In this document: positions 26,914 through 38,877 of the stretch, piece by piece
Layout of the letters: every line of letters starts with the position of its first letter
Numbering within the stretch: the stretch's first letter is position 1
From: Paramecium sonneborni
Lineage: Eukaryota > Ciliophora > Oligohymenophorea > Peniculida > Parameciidae
Assembly: GCA_905182985.1 (NCBI GenBank)
Contig: CAJJDN010000012.1
Span: 379,857-443,856, forward strand
DNA: 64,000 nucleotides
Direction: 5' to 3'
Notes under the pieces: model-generated
Seen by the model: the letters and a program-made list of their open reading frames with translations, nothing else
Database searches by the model: none
What the model was told of the DNA's origin: nothing
Position numbers and translations under genes: made by a program

Positions 26914-29900
26914 ATGAATAATTTAAAAAATTTAGGATTACATACTTCATTGTTCTAGAAAGTGTATGTTTTCATGAGATCTAAGTTGTTCAAGTAAATT
27001 TATAATATTTTTAGTGCAATTTATTAAGTTTTGTAATTTGATAACCAATCTATTTATGTTACCATGACTCTCTCTTTTATACAGATGTTTTAATTAATTT
27101 ATTTAGCTTTCGCTTTAAAAACTTCATATTTATGGAATAACCCTTATATAACAGAAATAATTACTTAATTTTTAAGGTAAATAAATAAAAGTGATCAAGT
27201 AGCTATTTTACAATTATGTTGCATATTGTTAATACTGATTTCTCAATATTTTTAGCCCTTTTGTATTTTTTCTTTTCCATTGTGCTTTTAACGATTATGT
27301 TATTATTTTTGGTGGGTATATTAGATAAAGATGCCCCATTAATTTTAATTAAGATGCTTTGTTATTTGTTGAAATTTTTGTTGACTATAGGTTATTTTCC
27401 ACTGATGTAAATATTTTTTGGAGTAAGTTTTTTAGAAAATAATAGTTTTTGGCTTGTCATGATAAAAATGGAGTTTAAGTAATGGTGTATTTGGATTCTC
27501 AAGTTTGTTGGACTTTAGAATATAGTATCCATGCTATTTTTGCTGTATTTAGTCTAATTTTGAGTTAAGCTTTAATTAGCGTAGTTTCATTAATTTGCTA
27601 TTAATCAAAAAAAACTTAAACAAATGCTTTTTCACAAAGAACTGGTAGACCTTACTCTTTTTATCATTATTGTATTCTAATAAATATAATGACATATTAA
27701 TTGTTAGAAACTCCTTAATATATTTCATTGATTTTAATTGTCTTTTTAATTAATAGTTATTTGTTATTCTATTTAGTTAAGTCTACTTAACCATTTCATA
27801 ATAAAAATATTTAAACTCTATGGGTTATAATAACTGCTCTTAATTTTTGGACTTCATTAATGCTTACCTTTGCTGCTATTTTAGAAGGAAATTACTTTAG
27901 AAAATCTTTATATGCATGGTTAATTGGTATACCATTTCTTACAATAATTATAATAAGAGAGCCATCTGAATCAGTTGATTTATTTGAAGCTAATATTCAT
28001 CCTCATGAAAGTGGTGATGACATTATATAGTTATGTGAATATTTATTAGATATGATATAGAATGCACATAATGATCAATATCTTTAATTAGAATTAGATG
28101 CTTATATTGAAGTACATAAACATGCATGTCCAAAATAAGATTGCGTTCTTAAAGCTCGCTAAAAAACAGAAAAAAAGAAATCTATTAGATAAGGTAATTA
28201 AATTTTGTTGGATGTAATAAATTAAATATTTTTTTACGGAATAAAGTCTTTTCCTACTGATATTCATTTAAGACTTCATTATGCTTATTTTTTAATGGAT
28301 TACTTGAAGTTAAAGTAATTAGCTTTAACTGAATTATAATAAGCAGAATAAAATAATGTTAGCTTTGATTTTTCTTTTATTATATTTAGATTTAGGAAGA
28401 TTATAGAAGAAGATTTACAATAATAATAATAAGAAAGTTCTATACATTTGGATGTTTCAAATGAGATGACTTTTTTAGCATAGAGTAAATAGTTAATGAA
28501 TATGGTTGAAAGAACTGCATTATTATTTATAGATTTTTGGTCTTAATTATAAGAGGAAATGCCAGATACTGGAAAACTACTTTATCTTGGTATTAAGATA
28601 TAATAGTTTTCTTAAATAGTTGAAGATTAATGGAAGAGAATTAAGAAACTGAATTAAAAACATATGAAATTATACATATTAATGGGTAAATATTATAAAT
28701 ATGTATGGAATGATGAAATAAAGAGTTAATAAATGTTTGATATAGAAAAAAATAATAAGAATTCTGAATTTAAAGGAATATACATAATGGATGAAATGGG
28801 GAATTCTTTTTAAGCAATTTTAGTTTGTTAAACAGAAGGGGAATAATTAGGAATTATACAATCAATAAATAAGGCAGCATGTTCTTTATTAGGATATACT
28901 AAAACAGATCTTATAGGTAGACATTTAAATATATTACAACCAGAAATGTAAAATATAATAATTATTTAAGTTATTCAAAATGGCATACAAGTATAATGAC
29001 TAGATTTCTTGAGAATAGTGATTTGAATTAAATACAAGAAGCCAAAGAATAAGGATGCAAAGTAATTTTTGTAAAAAATAAAGCTCATTATTTAATTTAA
29101 TGTACACTTTAAGTAAAAATTATATAAACATAAAATCAAGAAATATATTTAATGGCTTAATTATCATAAGATGTTTAATTTAAACCATATTGTTATATTT
29201 TATGTTAATCTAATGGATAAATTGAGAATATTAATTCAATGTGTATTAAAGTACTTGGGATAGATAATAAGATTATAGAAATGAAAAGATTGAATATTAA
29301 TGATCTTTTTCCAAATTTCATGGATGTAAAAGAAGATTACTAAACTAGATAAGGAGATAAATTAATATACACACCATCTTCTAAATTATCAAAGGATTTA
29401 GATTTTATAAAGTATAGTTCAGAAAATATATAACTCGATTTACATGAATAAACTGTTTTTAATTGTTAAGTTACTGAAATATAATTCAATACTTTAGCAT
29501 CTGAAAATATTGAAAATAGAGTGTTTGGATATATTGTAAGATTGGATTAAATAAAACCATAATCAAATGGATTATAAGTAGCTAAAAAATTGTTGTAGTA
29601 ACAATTATGGTTTAAATTCATACCTTAAAATACATATTGTTTAGAAAAGGTGAATATTACAGATACTTTTGATAATTCCATAAAATTTGACTCTAGTATC
29701 ATATGGGAAAGTGCTTAAAAGTAGTCTGAAGAAACGATAACTTAAGAATAAATCAAATAATAAGAGGAAATCAAAGGATTAGCATAAGGTATTAGAACTG
29801 TACGTCTTTTAAGAGATAAATTAGTTGATATTGATGATTAATAATAAGAAGAAGAAGAGGAAGAATCTTAAAATAATTAAATTATTTAATCTTACTAAGA

Positions 29901-32900
29901 TGATTTAGATGAAGAATAAAGTGTTTTATAGTTGAATTAAAATTACTCATCTAAATCTTTAATTGAAACTGAAATCAAATAATCTTTATTACCATCAATC
30001 AATAATAAGATGTAAATATTTATAAATATAATATTATTAATAATAACAATCTGTATATTTACAGAATACTTTTTGGCTAATAAATTGAATGAAGAACTCT
30101 AATTAAGTATTCCATATTTAAGGTAAAATAATGAAAGAGTGGCAATATTTTTATTGATATAATCTGTAATATAAGATTTAAAATTTTTAAATTATTAATT
30201 TCTTCCATTATAATAAAGACTTACTAATAATACTTTTGTATAAATTTAAAGAAATAATTTTAAAATTAATTTAGCTTAAATTGAGGAGCTAGAACAAAAC
30301 TTAACTTTGGCTGATGTAACATTTATTTAGGAATATGAAAATTATGAATAATAATTTAAAAGTCTTAATGTGTAAATGAAAAACTTTTACGGTGATTTAT
30401 AAAACTATAGTCTATCAGAAACCATATAATAATTAGTTTCAATAGCCATAAAATTAAATAATTCAGACTTAACAGAATTTAATGATAAAAATCCATTACT
30501 ATTTTATTTTGAATATAATTCCTACAATTCATTAGCACTTGCCTAACATGTATCCTAAGATTATTACTATTACAATATCTATTCAAGAACATAAATTTTA
30601 GATAGAAGTTTACATATTTTTTTAATAATAACTTCCTTCATGGCTTTTATATTGTAAGTATATTATATATATACTTTAGATTTTTGGTTTAATTATGTTA
30701 CTTTTATCAAATTTATCATAATAAATTAGAAATCATACAATTATTTTTAGATGTTAAAGAAAATAAAATAAAGTAGATTTATAACAATTGCGAATTGTTT
30801 TTGACAGATTTATAAATTGGAGATGATGATGTAAAAATAATTTATAAAGAAAGATTATATCTGAAACAGAAGAGAAACCAGTTGAAAAAAATGATGATGC
30901 TGCTGTGTTAAACTTTAGACCAAAAAGAAGGAAACATAAAGATTCTAGTAAAGAATTTCAAAATCAATTGTTCATATCATTCTTATTAAATTTACTAATT
31001 TTCTTATACTTTCTCTTTTTACATTATTAAGTTGAGATTATAGTTCATCAAATTTAACAGATATTACCTGTTCTTAATATTACTAGTGCTGCAGAAAGTT
31101 TTAATAGATTTGCTGATAATGCATTACGACAATTTATCTATGATCCAAATTATTTAATCTATAATAAAAATGGATTAGATGAAGTTAGATAAATCACAGT
31201 TGAATTATATGATATAGATGCAGAGATACATAAATTACATACTGAAATATGGGATTTGTTGGAAGATTCATACAAATCTGCTTTCTTTAGCATTTTTATT
31301 AATAATCCTTGTTCTATTATAGCTTCTATTGAAAGTTCTGTACCTGAAGATGTTTGTAATACATTTTATGGTGGTATAATGTAAAACGGATTATCGATTG
31401 GAATAACTAAATTTGTTGAAGATCTAAGATAAACCTTACGAAATTTTGAAAATCGTAATATAAGTTCTCAATAAAATTTTAATTTGACTGATGATGCTGA
31501 TTTAAATTCTAGAATGAATTTATTAAATACAATTCCTATGACTTCAATGAGAAGAATGCAAAAAATATTCATTAGAGCATGTTATCGATATTTAATTTNA
31601 AAACTATAGTCTATCAGAAACCATATAATAATTAGTTTCAATAGCCATAAAATTAAATAATTCAGACTTAACAGAATTTAATGATAAAAATCCATTACTA
31701 TTTTATTTTGAATATAATTCCTACAATTCATTAGCACTTGCCTAACATGTATCCTAAGATTATTACTATTACAATATCTATTCAAGAACATAAATTTTAG
31801 ATAGAAGTTTACATATTTTTTTAATAATAACTTCCTTCATGGCTTTTATATTGTAAGTATATTATATATATACTTTAGATTTTTGGTTTAATTATGTTAC
31901 TTTTATCAAATTTATCATAATAAATTAGAAATCATACAATTATTTTTAGATGTTAAAGAAAATAAAATAAAGTAGATTTATAACAATTGCGAATTGTTTT
32001 TGACAGATTTATAAATTGGAGATGATGATGTAAAAATAATTTATAAAGAAAGATTATATCTGAAACAGAAGAGAAACCAGTTGAAAAAAATGATGATGCT
32101 GCTGTGTTAAACTTTAGACCAAAAAGAAGGAAACATAAAGATTCTAGTAAAGAATTTCAAAATCAATTGTTCATATCATTCTTATTAAATTTACTAATTT
32201 TCTTATACTTTCTCTTTTTACATTATTAAGTTGAGATTATAGTTCATCAAATTTAACAGATATTACCTGTTCTTAATATTACTAGTGCTGCAGAAAGTTT
32301 TAATAGATTTGCTGATAATGCATTACGACAATTTATCTATGATCCAAATTATTTAATCTATAATAAAAATGGATTAGATGAAGTTAGATAAATCACAGTT
32401 GAATTATATGATATAGATGCAGAGATACATAAATTACATACTGAAATATGGGATTTGTTGGAAGATTCATACAAATCTGCTTTCTTTAGCATTTTTATTA
32501 ATAATCCTTGTTCTATTATAGCTTCTATTGAAAGTTCTGTACCTGAAGATGTTTGTAATACATTTTATGGTGGTATAATGTAAAACGGATTATCGATTGG
32601 AATAACTAAATTTGTTGAAGATCTAAGATAAACCTTACGAAATTTTGAAAATCGTAATATAAGTTCTCAATAAAATTTTAATTTGACTGATGATGCTGAT
32701 TTAAATTCTAGAATGAATTTATTAAATACAATTCCTATGACTTCAATGAGAAGAATGCAAAAAATATTCATTAGAGCATGTTATCGATATTTAATTTAAA
32801 TTATGGAGGAAACTATTTTGTAACATTTTGAAGAAACAGATATTTTAAGATTGGCAGTATTCTTATGTATAAATATTCTCATGTTAATTGGAGTAACTTT

Positions 32901-33063
32901 TGTTTGGATACCAGTTTAAATAAAGAATAATTAAGATATTTTAAACACTCGTTTATTAATATTAATGATACCTTTAGAATAAATTTTAAGGTAATATTAT
33001 TAATATAACTAAAATAGAATAAAATCCATTAAAAATTATCTTAGAAATAAAATTTATCATTGA
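26914..33063 (+). CDS. Giant multi-pass TM-PAS protein, TmcB-like (paralog B)
   Basis: Start ATG 26914 (MNNLKNLGLHTSLFQ), stop at 33063. After collapsing the internal 1.2-kb duplication it is about 1600 residues. The N-terminus has many membrane helices. A cytosolic Cys/His motif HKHACPKQDCVLK, a hallmark I associate with TmcB proteins, is followed by a helical region. Two PAS-like modules come next (LGYTKTDLIGRHLNILQPEM; later KRLNINDLFPNFMD), an acidic linker, then three pairs of membrane spans around helical loops. It ends ILMIPLEQILRIKSIKNYL. Several 21-28 nt introns were placed. Its stop is 15 bp from the convergent gene. The function of this ciliate-expanded family is unknown; sensing is inferred from the PAS modules. 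Confidence 0.85.
30401..31598. repeat. Duplicated block 3, left copy (probable assembly overlap)
   Basis: 1198 bp repeated at 31600-32797 (offset 1199), separated by a single N at 31599, inside TmcB-like paralog B. Confidence 0.95.
31600..32797. repeat. Duplicated block 3, right copy
   Basis: Matches 30401-31598. Removing one copy and the N gives the expected set of membrane spans compared with the two paralogs. Confidence 0.95.
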
Positions 33064-33077
33064 TTATAATAAAATTA

Positions 33078-34853
33078 TCAATTTTCAGCAGATTATTATT
33101 CTTATTCTTAGAATGCTCCATATTTTTTCATTTCTTCAGCTTATTATTTTAGTTCTTATATGCGCTTAGCTAAAGCTCTACCCTTTCGGCATAAAATGAA
33201 AACTATCATAATAAGAACAATCTAATATAAATATAAATATATACTGCTACTGAAACACAGACTCCAATAATTAAATAATTTGAATCAGATTCTAGAAGAG
33301 GACCTGATGCTTAGATAGATAATTACTAAGTGATTTAACATTATTCAAATAAATCTGTATTGTTGTGTGATTGACATTATGAAGTATTAGCTTTAATTGT
33401 ATAATTCTATTCTTTTCCATATTAGAATTTACAAATAATAACTGGAAAATAATCATTAAATTTCCATATATGTAAAGATCCTTTAGATAGTCCTATATAA
33501 TAGGAAGTTTCCATAAATTATGTCTTAATAGTTTCATTCATTTCAAAATATTAAAATCTAATTAATTCATCTTCAAAAAATGTTTTTACTAAATCTGTAT
33601 TATTTTTCATAAAACCATTAAAAATGGAATGTCTTATAACCAAATGAACATCTTCTCCAATGATTATTGCATAATCTTCATCTATCTCAATATCTCTAAA
33701 AGAGAAGTCATCAACATATATTCTATTAGTATAATACTCTTTTGAATCAGGTAATAAGAATATTTCCATCATGTATTCTATATTATTAGGAGTTTCAGCT
33801 ACAATTAAATAAGTATTATCATAGTGATCAAATGCTACACATCTTGATTATGGTATTGTTATATAAAAAGATGCTTATCCATTTAATATTTAAAAAATAT
33901 ATAATCCTGTATGTTCATCTAATATGCTTAATCTTTGTTTAGATAATTTTACAGATATAATATTTACTGTTGTTTAATTTAATTATTAAGCCGTTATTGT
34001 AGCTAAAAATATAAGTTGCTTATTTATATATTAATAGAGATCAGCACCATTAATTCCATTTGCAATAGCAAGATATTCTTCACAAAGACTGATTTTATTT
34101 AGATCTTAGCTTTATTTTATCACTGGTTCTAAATTTAAATTGGGACTTTCTAATTCTGTATTGGTATTTAACCAAAATCCTCCATAATTAGAGAGTATCA
34201 AACAACGATCTTTATCTATATCAAAGCAACCAAAAAAAGCATTAGTGTAATTTATTTGTTATTAAATCAGATTTGAGAGAGAGTAAGAAAAGTTCTTTAT
34301 TTATATATTCCATTGAGGAATTGAAGATTAATTATATTGTAGAATGGCCTGCTTTAATTCTAATTGATCTGTCAATAAAAATATTCTTAATCAAACAAAA
34401 CTCTTACTTTTATTATTATCCTAAAATTAAAATATCTGTATAATAAACATCTTCAGTATTATCTAATAAATTTACATTGAATATTTCAGTCAATTTAGGA
34501 TGTTTAGGCAAACCGATACAATCTAAGGATATAAATATAAAAAAACACCATTTTCTAATTGTTAATCATCTAAATATTGATTGTCTAAACTAAGGAAAGG
34601 TGTTTCAATTTATGTACCTAATAAATTCGAATCATTTCTATAAATGGTAATGTCATATATTGCAGGATTGCTATAAAATTCAATTTCTAATTAACCTTAG
34701 TAATTTCACATGAGCCTCTTATGTAGAAAATTGAAATTGCAAAGATTCCTCATCTATCATATATGTTTAATTTGGATGACTACGGATTCGATTAGTTTAG
34801 ATTGAATTCTTTAAAAGTAGTGTTGTAATTAAGCATATTTAGATTAAAAACAT
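33078..34853 (-). CDS. Type I membrane protein with large ectodomain
   Basis: 559 residues after removing four introns (25, 26, 22 and 23 nt; total divisible by three). It starts MFLIQICLITTLLLKNS, a signal peptide. The next ~480 residues form an ectodomain with repeated strand-rich units such as CFDIDKDRCLILSNYGG, RLSILDEHTGLYIFQI and GLSKGSLHIWKF, which may be a divergent beta-propeller. Several NxT/S sites are present. A single membrane helix (LIIGVCVSVAIVLIMIVFIL) is followed by a short basic then Gln/Glu-rich tail ending QEQEQQSAEN. I do not recognise the family; a surface receptor or adhesion role is a guess. It ends 14 bp from paralog B's stop. Confidence 0.75.
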
Positions 34854-34893
34854 TAAATATCAAATATTTAACAAAATAACACAATCAAATTAA

Positions 34894-35106
34894 TCATTTT
34901 TCCTTAATTTTCTATTATTGTTGTAACATCTTAGCATTCAGAAGAGTACAAAATCTAAATTGATCCATTAATTCAATACAATGATTTAAAGTAGTTTTAT
35001 TTTTTTAAATACAAATTTTATATGCATCTAAATGAATTTAACATTTATCTCCAGTCATTTCATATGCAATTTTATCTTAAGGTAATAGATGTATTTATTT
35101 ATCCAT
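34894..35106 (-). CDS. Twin CX9C (CHCH) mitochondrial intermembrane-space protein
   Basis: A 70-residue intronless frame starting MDKQIHLLPQDK. It has two exact C-x9-C motifs: CQIHLDAYKIC and CIELMDQFRFC, separated by 11 residues. This is the signature of CHCH proteins, whose helical hairpin is closed by two disulfides on import by MIA40 into the mitochondrial intermembrane space. Size and lack of a presequence fit the family, whose members (for example CMC, COX19 and PET191 types) mostly serve cytochrome oxidase assembly. Which member this is cannot be told. It lies between the type I membrane protein and the mTERF gene, all on the same strand. Confidence 0.8.
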
Positions 35107-35227
35107 TTCAAATAAATTAATTATAATAAAAGGATATATATGAATGAGAAAATAATTAAATTCATTAAATCTTTATACATTATTAGATATTTAAAATATA
35201 TAAGAATGAACACTTAGATAATATAGC

Positions 35228-36459
35228 TCAATTTAACAATTATATTCTATCATGACAATATCTATGGTAATTTCTAATCATGAAATCTGCGTCAATCTTC
35301 TTTTTAGTTGGTGCTTCACTTAACAATTCTTGATATCTCTATTCACAGTTATATTTTATAATAAATTCTTCTTGACTCATTTTTAAATTATCCATAGCAT
35401 TTTCAAGATTGTTCAAAATTACCAATCTTTTTAATAATTAAATTTGTACCTTGGACGTAATACTGTCCAATAATCAAACTCTAAAATCTATGGAAAATAT
35501 GGGGAATTCTTAATTTTAACATTCATAACTTTTTCAAAGAATTTCAATTTCAATTTTAATGTCTAAACACTCTTAACAAATAAATTAGGAGATATCTATA
35601 AAATCTATCCAATTTAATTTAATGATAATTCAAGATCTTTCAATAAATTGATTTTTGGACTTAACATATATGCTGGTGTTAAAAGTAATAGTTTATGATT
35701 ATTTATTAATAATTAATGTTAAACTTCCTTATTTGGAATTAAAACATCATAATGATTAAGTAATCTATCTAAGTCATGATTTTTAAGTGCTAAGAATTCT
35801 GAAGTTTTTTAAATCTAAAATATCATTTATAAAATATTACTAATTCTTGAATTTCTTTTATCTTATATTCTCTGTTATACATAATTCTAAAATTAGGTGG
35901 TATTCTTTCAAGATTAAATGAAAATAAAAATGGAGTATTAACTAATACTTATCCAAATTATTTATCACTTACATGAGCATAAGTATTAAATACATTTCTG
36001 AATTTTCCATAATTTATTTCAAAATTTCTCATTATTAAAGGATATGTAGTTAACATAGATAAAATGTCTTCCTTATTTATTTGAAGCTACTTTTCAAATA
36101 GATCAAGATAAGTATTCATTTTGTCAATAGGATGGCTCAATATTTGTGGATCTTTGAAAAGGATAGTTCTCATTGATCTGAATTACTATTATATAAATAT
36201 ACTTTGCATCTGCATTTAATCTATTTTTTAATAATTCATTCAGCTATCCAATATCATTTTGAGTATCTCCTTTTACAAGAGACAGACCTCTATTCTTGAA
36301 AATTCTAAAAATCATCTATTCATTAAATCCCATAGATTCATAGATACTTAAAGCTGGTTTTATTTGAGATTCATAATTGTAAATTGTAGCAAATTTTGTA
36401 TTTTATAGTTTTTCTGTAAATTTTGCATAAGTACTGAATCTAAAAATGATGGCCCTCAT
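35228..36459 (-). CDS. mTERF-domain protein (mitochondrial nucleic-acid binding)
   Basis: 385 residues after removing three introns (25, 26 and 23 nt). It starts MRAIIFRFSTYAKFTEK, basic and suitable as a mitochondrial presequence. It is built of repeated ~30-residue three-helix units typical of mTERF: ALSIYESMGFNEQMIFRIF, ILSMLTTYPLIMRNFEINYG, QVLVNTPFLFSFNLERIPP and QILQISPNLFVKSVQTLKLK. The closing signature FPQILEFDYWTVLRPR matches the family's FPxxLxxSLExxIxPR. mTERF proteins control transcription, replication or ribosome assembly in mitochondria. It lies 27 bp downstream of the pseudokinase stop on the same strand. Confidence 0.75.
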
Positions 36460-36486
36460 TTAATAAATTAATATTTATATATATTT

Positions 36487-38173
36487 TCATTGTTTATATA
36501 CAACCACTCGAAGTTTGGTTTCAGGAATCTAAATTGTTTATATTCCTTTTATTTCTTTTATATCTATTGTTAGTTATTTTAAATGAATAATTAGATTAGC
36601 TTGATTAATTATTTTTAGGCAAGCATTCTCATTAATAGAGCAATCTCTAAAATTCAAAACAAGTTATTATAGATATTTGTATTCAATAATGATTCCCATC
36701 ATTTTATCAATATAATCATCAGATAAATCTTAAGGAGATAAATTGATATTTAATTGTATCACATTTTCTCTTTTTATTCTTTCTAAATAAAATAAAAATA
36801 TTTAAAGGATAATTGACTTATTGACTGTCATTTAAATTATATATTTTCTTAATTTTTTGTTCATAAAAGATTTGTCTAATTCTTCAAGTTATTATTATGA
36901 AAGTGAAGTAATCTATTTAAATTAACATTTAAACTTAAATTCTTTCAATTTTTTCTTCAAATTTAAGAAATTCTAATTGCATGGGTAAAAGATTTTGAGC
37001 AGCATTTGCAACTTCTATTAGAGAACATCCTTCTATTGGATTACGTGATAACATATTTCTAATTAAAGTTCCTAACATTTCCCTAATTTTAAAAATTATA
37101 TACCCATATTAAAATGATACAAATTATAATTTATCTTCAATAGCCCTTTCTGATATCATATCAGCAGGTAATGTTAATGAAGCCATTGATAAAATAATTA
37201 TTCCAATTTACCAAATATCTGTTCTAATTGCAAGATTTAAATTGTTAATAAAACCATATTAATTTATTTTTCTTATGCTTTCTGGTGCTTATAGAGCTTT
37301 ATAATCATTAAAATTTTTATCATATTAAACAAAATATTTTTTTTTGAAAGCAAGAACAGGAGATAACCCACCAATTTTAAATCCTTTTTTTTTATCATAA
37401 AACAAATAACTTACAGAGAACTATTTCTAAAATATCTATAAAAATTATAAATATTATGCAACTGTCACTAAAGCAATAATTGCTTCTACAATAACTTCTA
37501 ATTAAAAAAGGTTATGCGTTTAAGCTCTTAATTAAATAATCTCTTTCATAGGTTATTCCACCCATTCTTCAACTGTATAAATTGTATCATACTATAAATC
37601 ATCTGTTTAATTCAATTTATTATATATAGTCTTTTTTATTTTCTTATTAAAGAAAGGTTTATTTTTTAAAATATGACCTATCTGAAAACATTTGACAATA
37701 TAAGTAAAATCTGTAATTAACAATTATGATCTCTTAAAATGCTCATACTCAAATTTAGCGAAATCACTTTATGGTATTAAATATTGATGAACTGTAAAGG
37801 CTATTTTATGAGCACTAACTCTAAAAACTTTATTAAACAAACTCTTTTTTATTAAAGCTGATTTTATGTAATTGTTATAAAGCTCTTCTTTTGTTAACTT
37901 CCCAAAAGTTAATTACTTCAGTCTTTCAGGCTCAAATGTATTACAAACAAATTAATTTATAGCATCATATTTGTAGATTATAATTCTTTTATATAAATTA
38001 TTTTTACTTATGAATTTAAGATAAATAAGTTTAAATAGTTTTTAAATGCTCTTATAAGTCTTCCCTGCTCTCATTACTTTAAAACCAAGAGCTGAAAATT
38101 GACTTCTCAGGAAATTAAGGTAACTAATGCTTTTATATTTCTTAATCTCATACTTGCACTTAATAATTATCAT
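36487..38173 (-). CDS. Kinase-fold protein lacking catalytic residues (pseudokinase) with helical/LRR-like tail
   Basis: 547 residues after removing introns of 22 and 21 nt. It starts MIIIKCKYEIKKYKS, preceded by an in-frame TGA. An N-terminal region is followed by a kinase-like stretch. LVTVAQYL aligns with the YLH helix and FKIGGLSPVL with the DFG region. ALQAPESI matches the APE motif, TDIWQIGIIILSMAS subdomain IX, and LIRNMLSRNPIEGCSL subdomain XI. The HRD Asp and the DFG Asp are both missing, so phosphotransfer is unlikely. The last ~130 residues (LQQLVLNFRDCSINENACL) resemble a degenerate leucine-rich repeat. It probably acts as a scaffold or allosteric protein. Confidence 0.7.
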
Positions 38174-38877
38174 TTATGAGATTTCGAGAAAATTAATAAA
38201 GTTCTTAAAAGCGTACCCTCACATCACGATAACAAGTATAATAATTGTTTGTAATTCTAACATTGTAATAGTATTTATTCTCATAAGACTATATATCAAT
38301 GATTTAAAGCTAATATTACATTAATAATTAATAATTAATAACTTTTAAATATAAAACTCTTTCTATTATATCAAATGTTATTATCTAATGTCACTTTAAA
38401 TAAAATAATTATATTTCTTATACTTCATAATAAAGACTTCAATCTAAATCTATAGCTATCTATCATCTGAATATTATAATAATAAACTATTGCTTTTAAA
38501 AAATAATTAATTATAAAATCTTAAGTTCATAATAAATCAAATTTATTTTTCATAAAGTAAATACATATAACTCTTTTTTTTTAACAGAAATCTAATATTC
38601 TATAAATTAAAACAGTAATATTCTTTATTTGATTATTAATATATTTATTACTAATTTAATTAACATATTCTGTATATATCAAATAAAAAATAAAAATGAA
38701 TAATAAGTTTTTAGAAAGAATTAAAAAATTCATCAACCATTAAAAGTAAAGATTAAAAAAAACAATTACTAATAAATATATATGAGATTTAAATTCAAGA
38801 ATTTATAAATATTTATAGATATAAGTTTTGATTATTTTTTATTGATAAATCAAAATTTCATAATTAGGCTCAAAATA
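38174..38877. other. Intergenic, no feature seen
   Basis: About 700 bp of AT-rich spacer between two divergent genes. It has only short frames without similarity to anything recognised, and presumably holds the two promoters. Confidence 0.5.

Noticed and set aside
34680..34740. Apparent frame break near the N-terminus of the type I membrane protein.
   Set aside because: A 25-nt GTT...TAG intron joins VKLL to SNPAIYDITI in frame, and the total length becomes a multiple of three.
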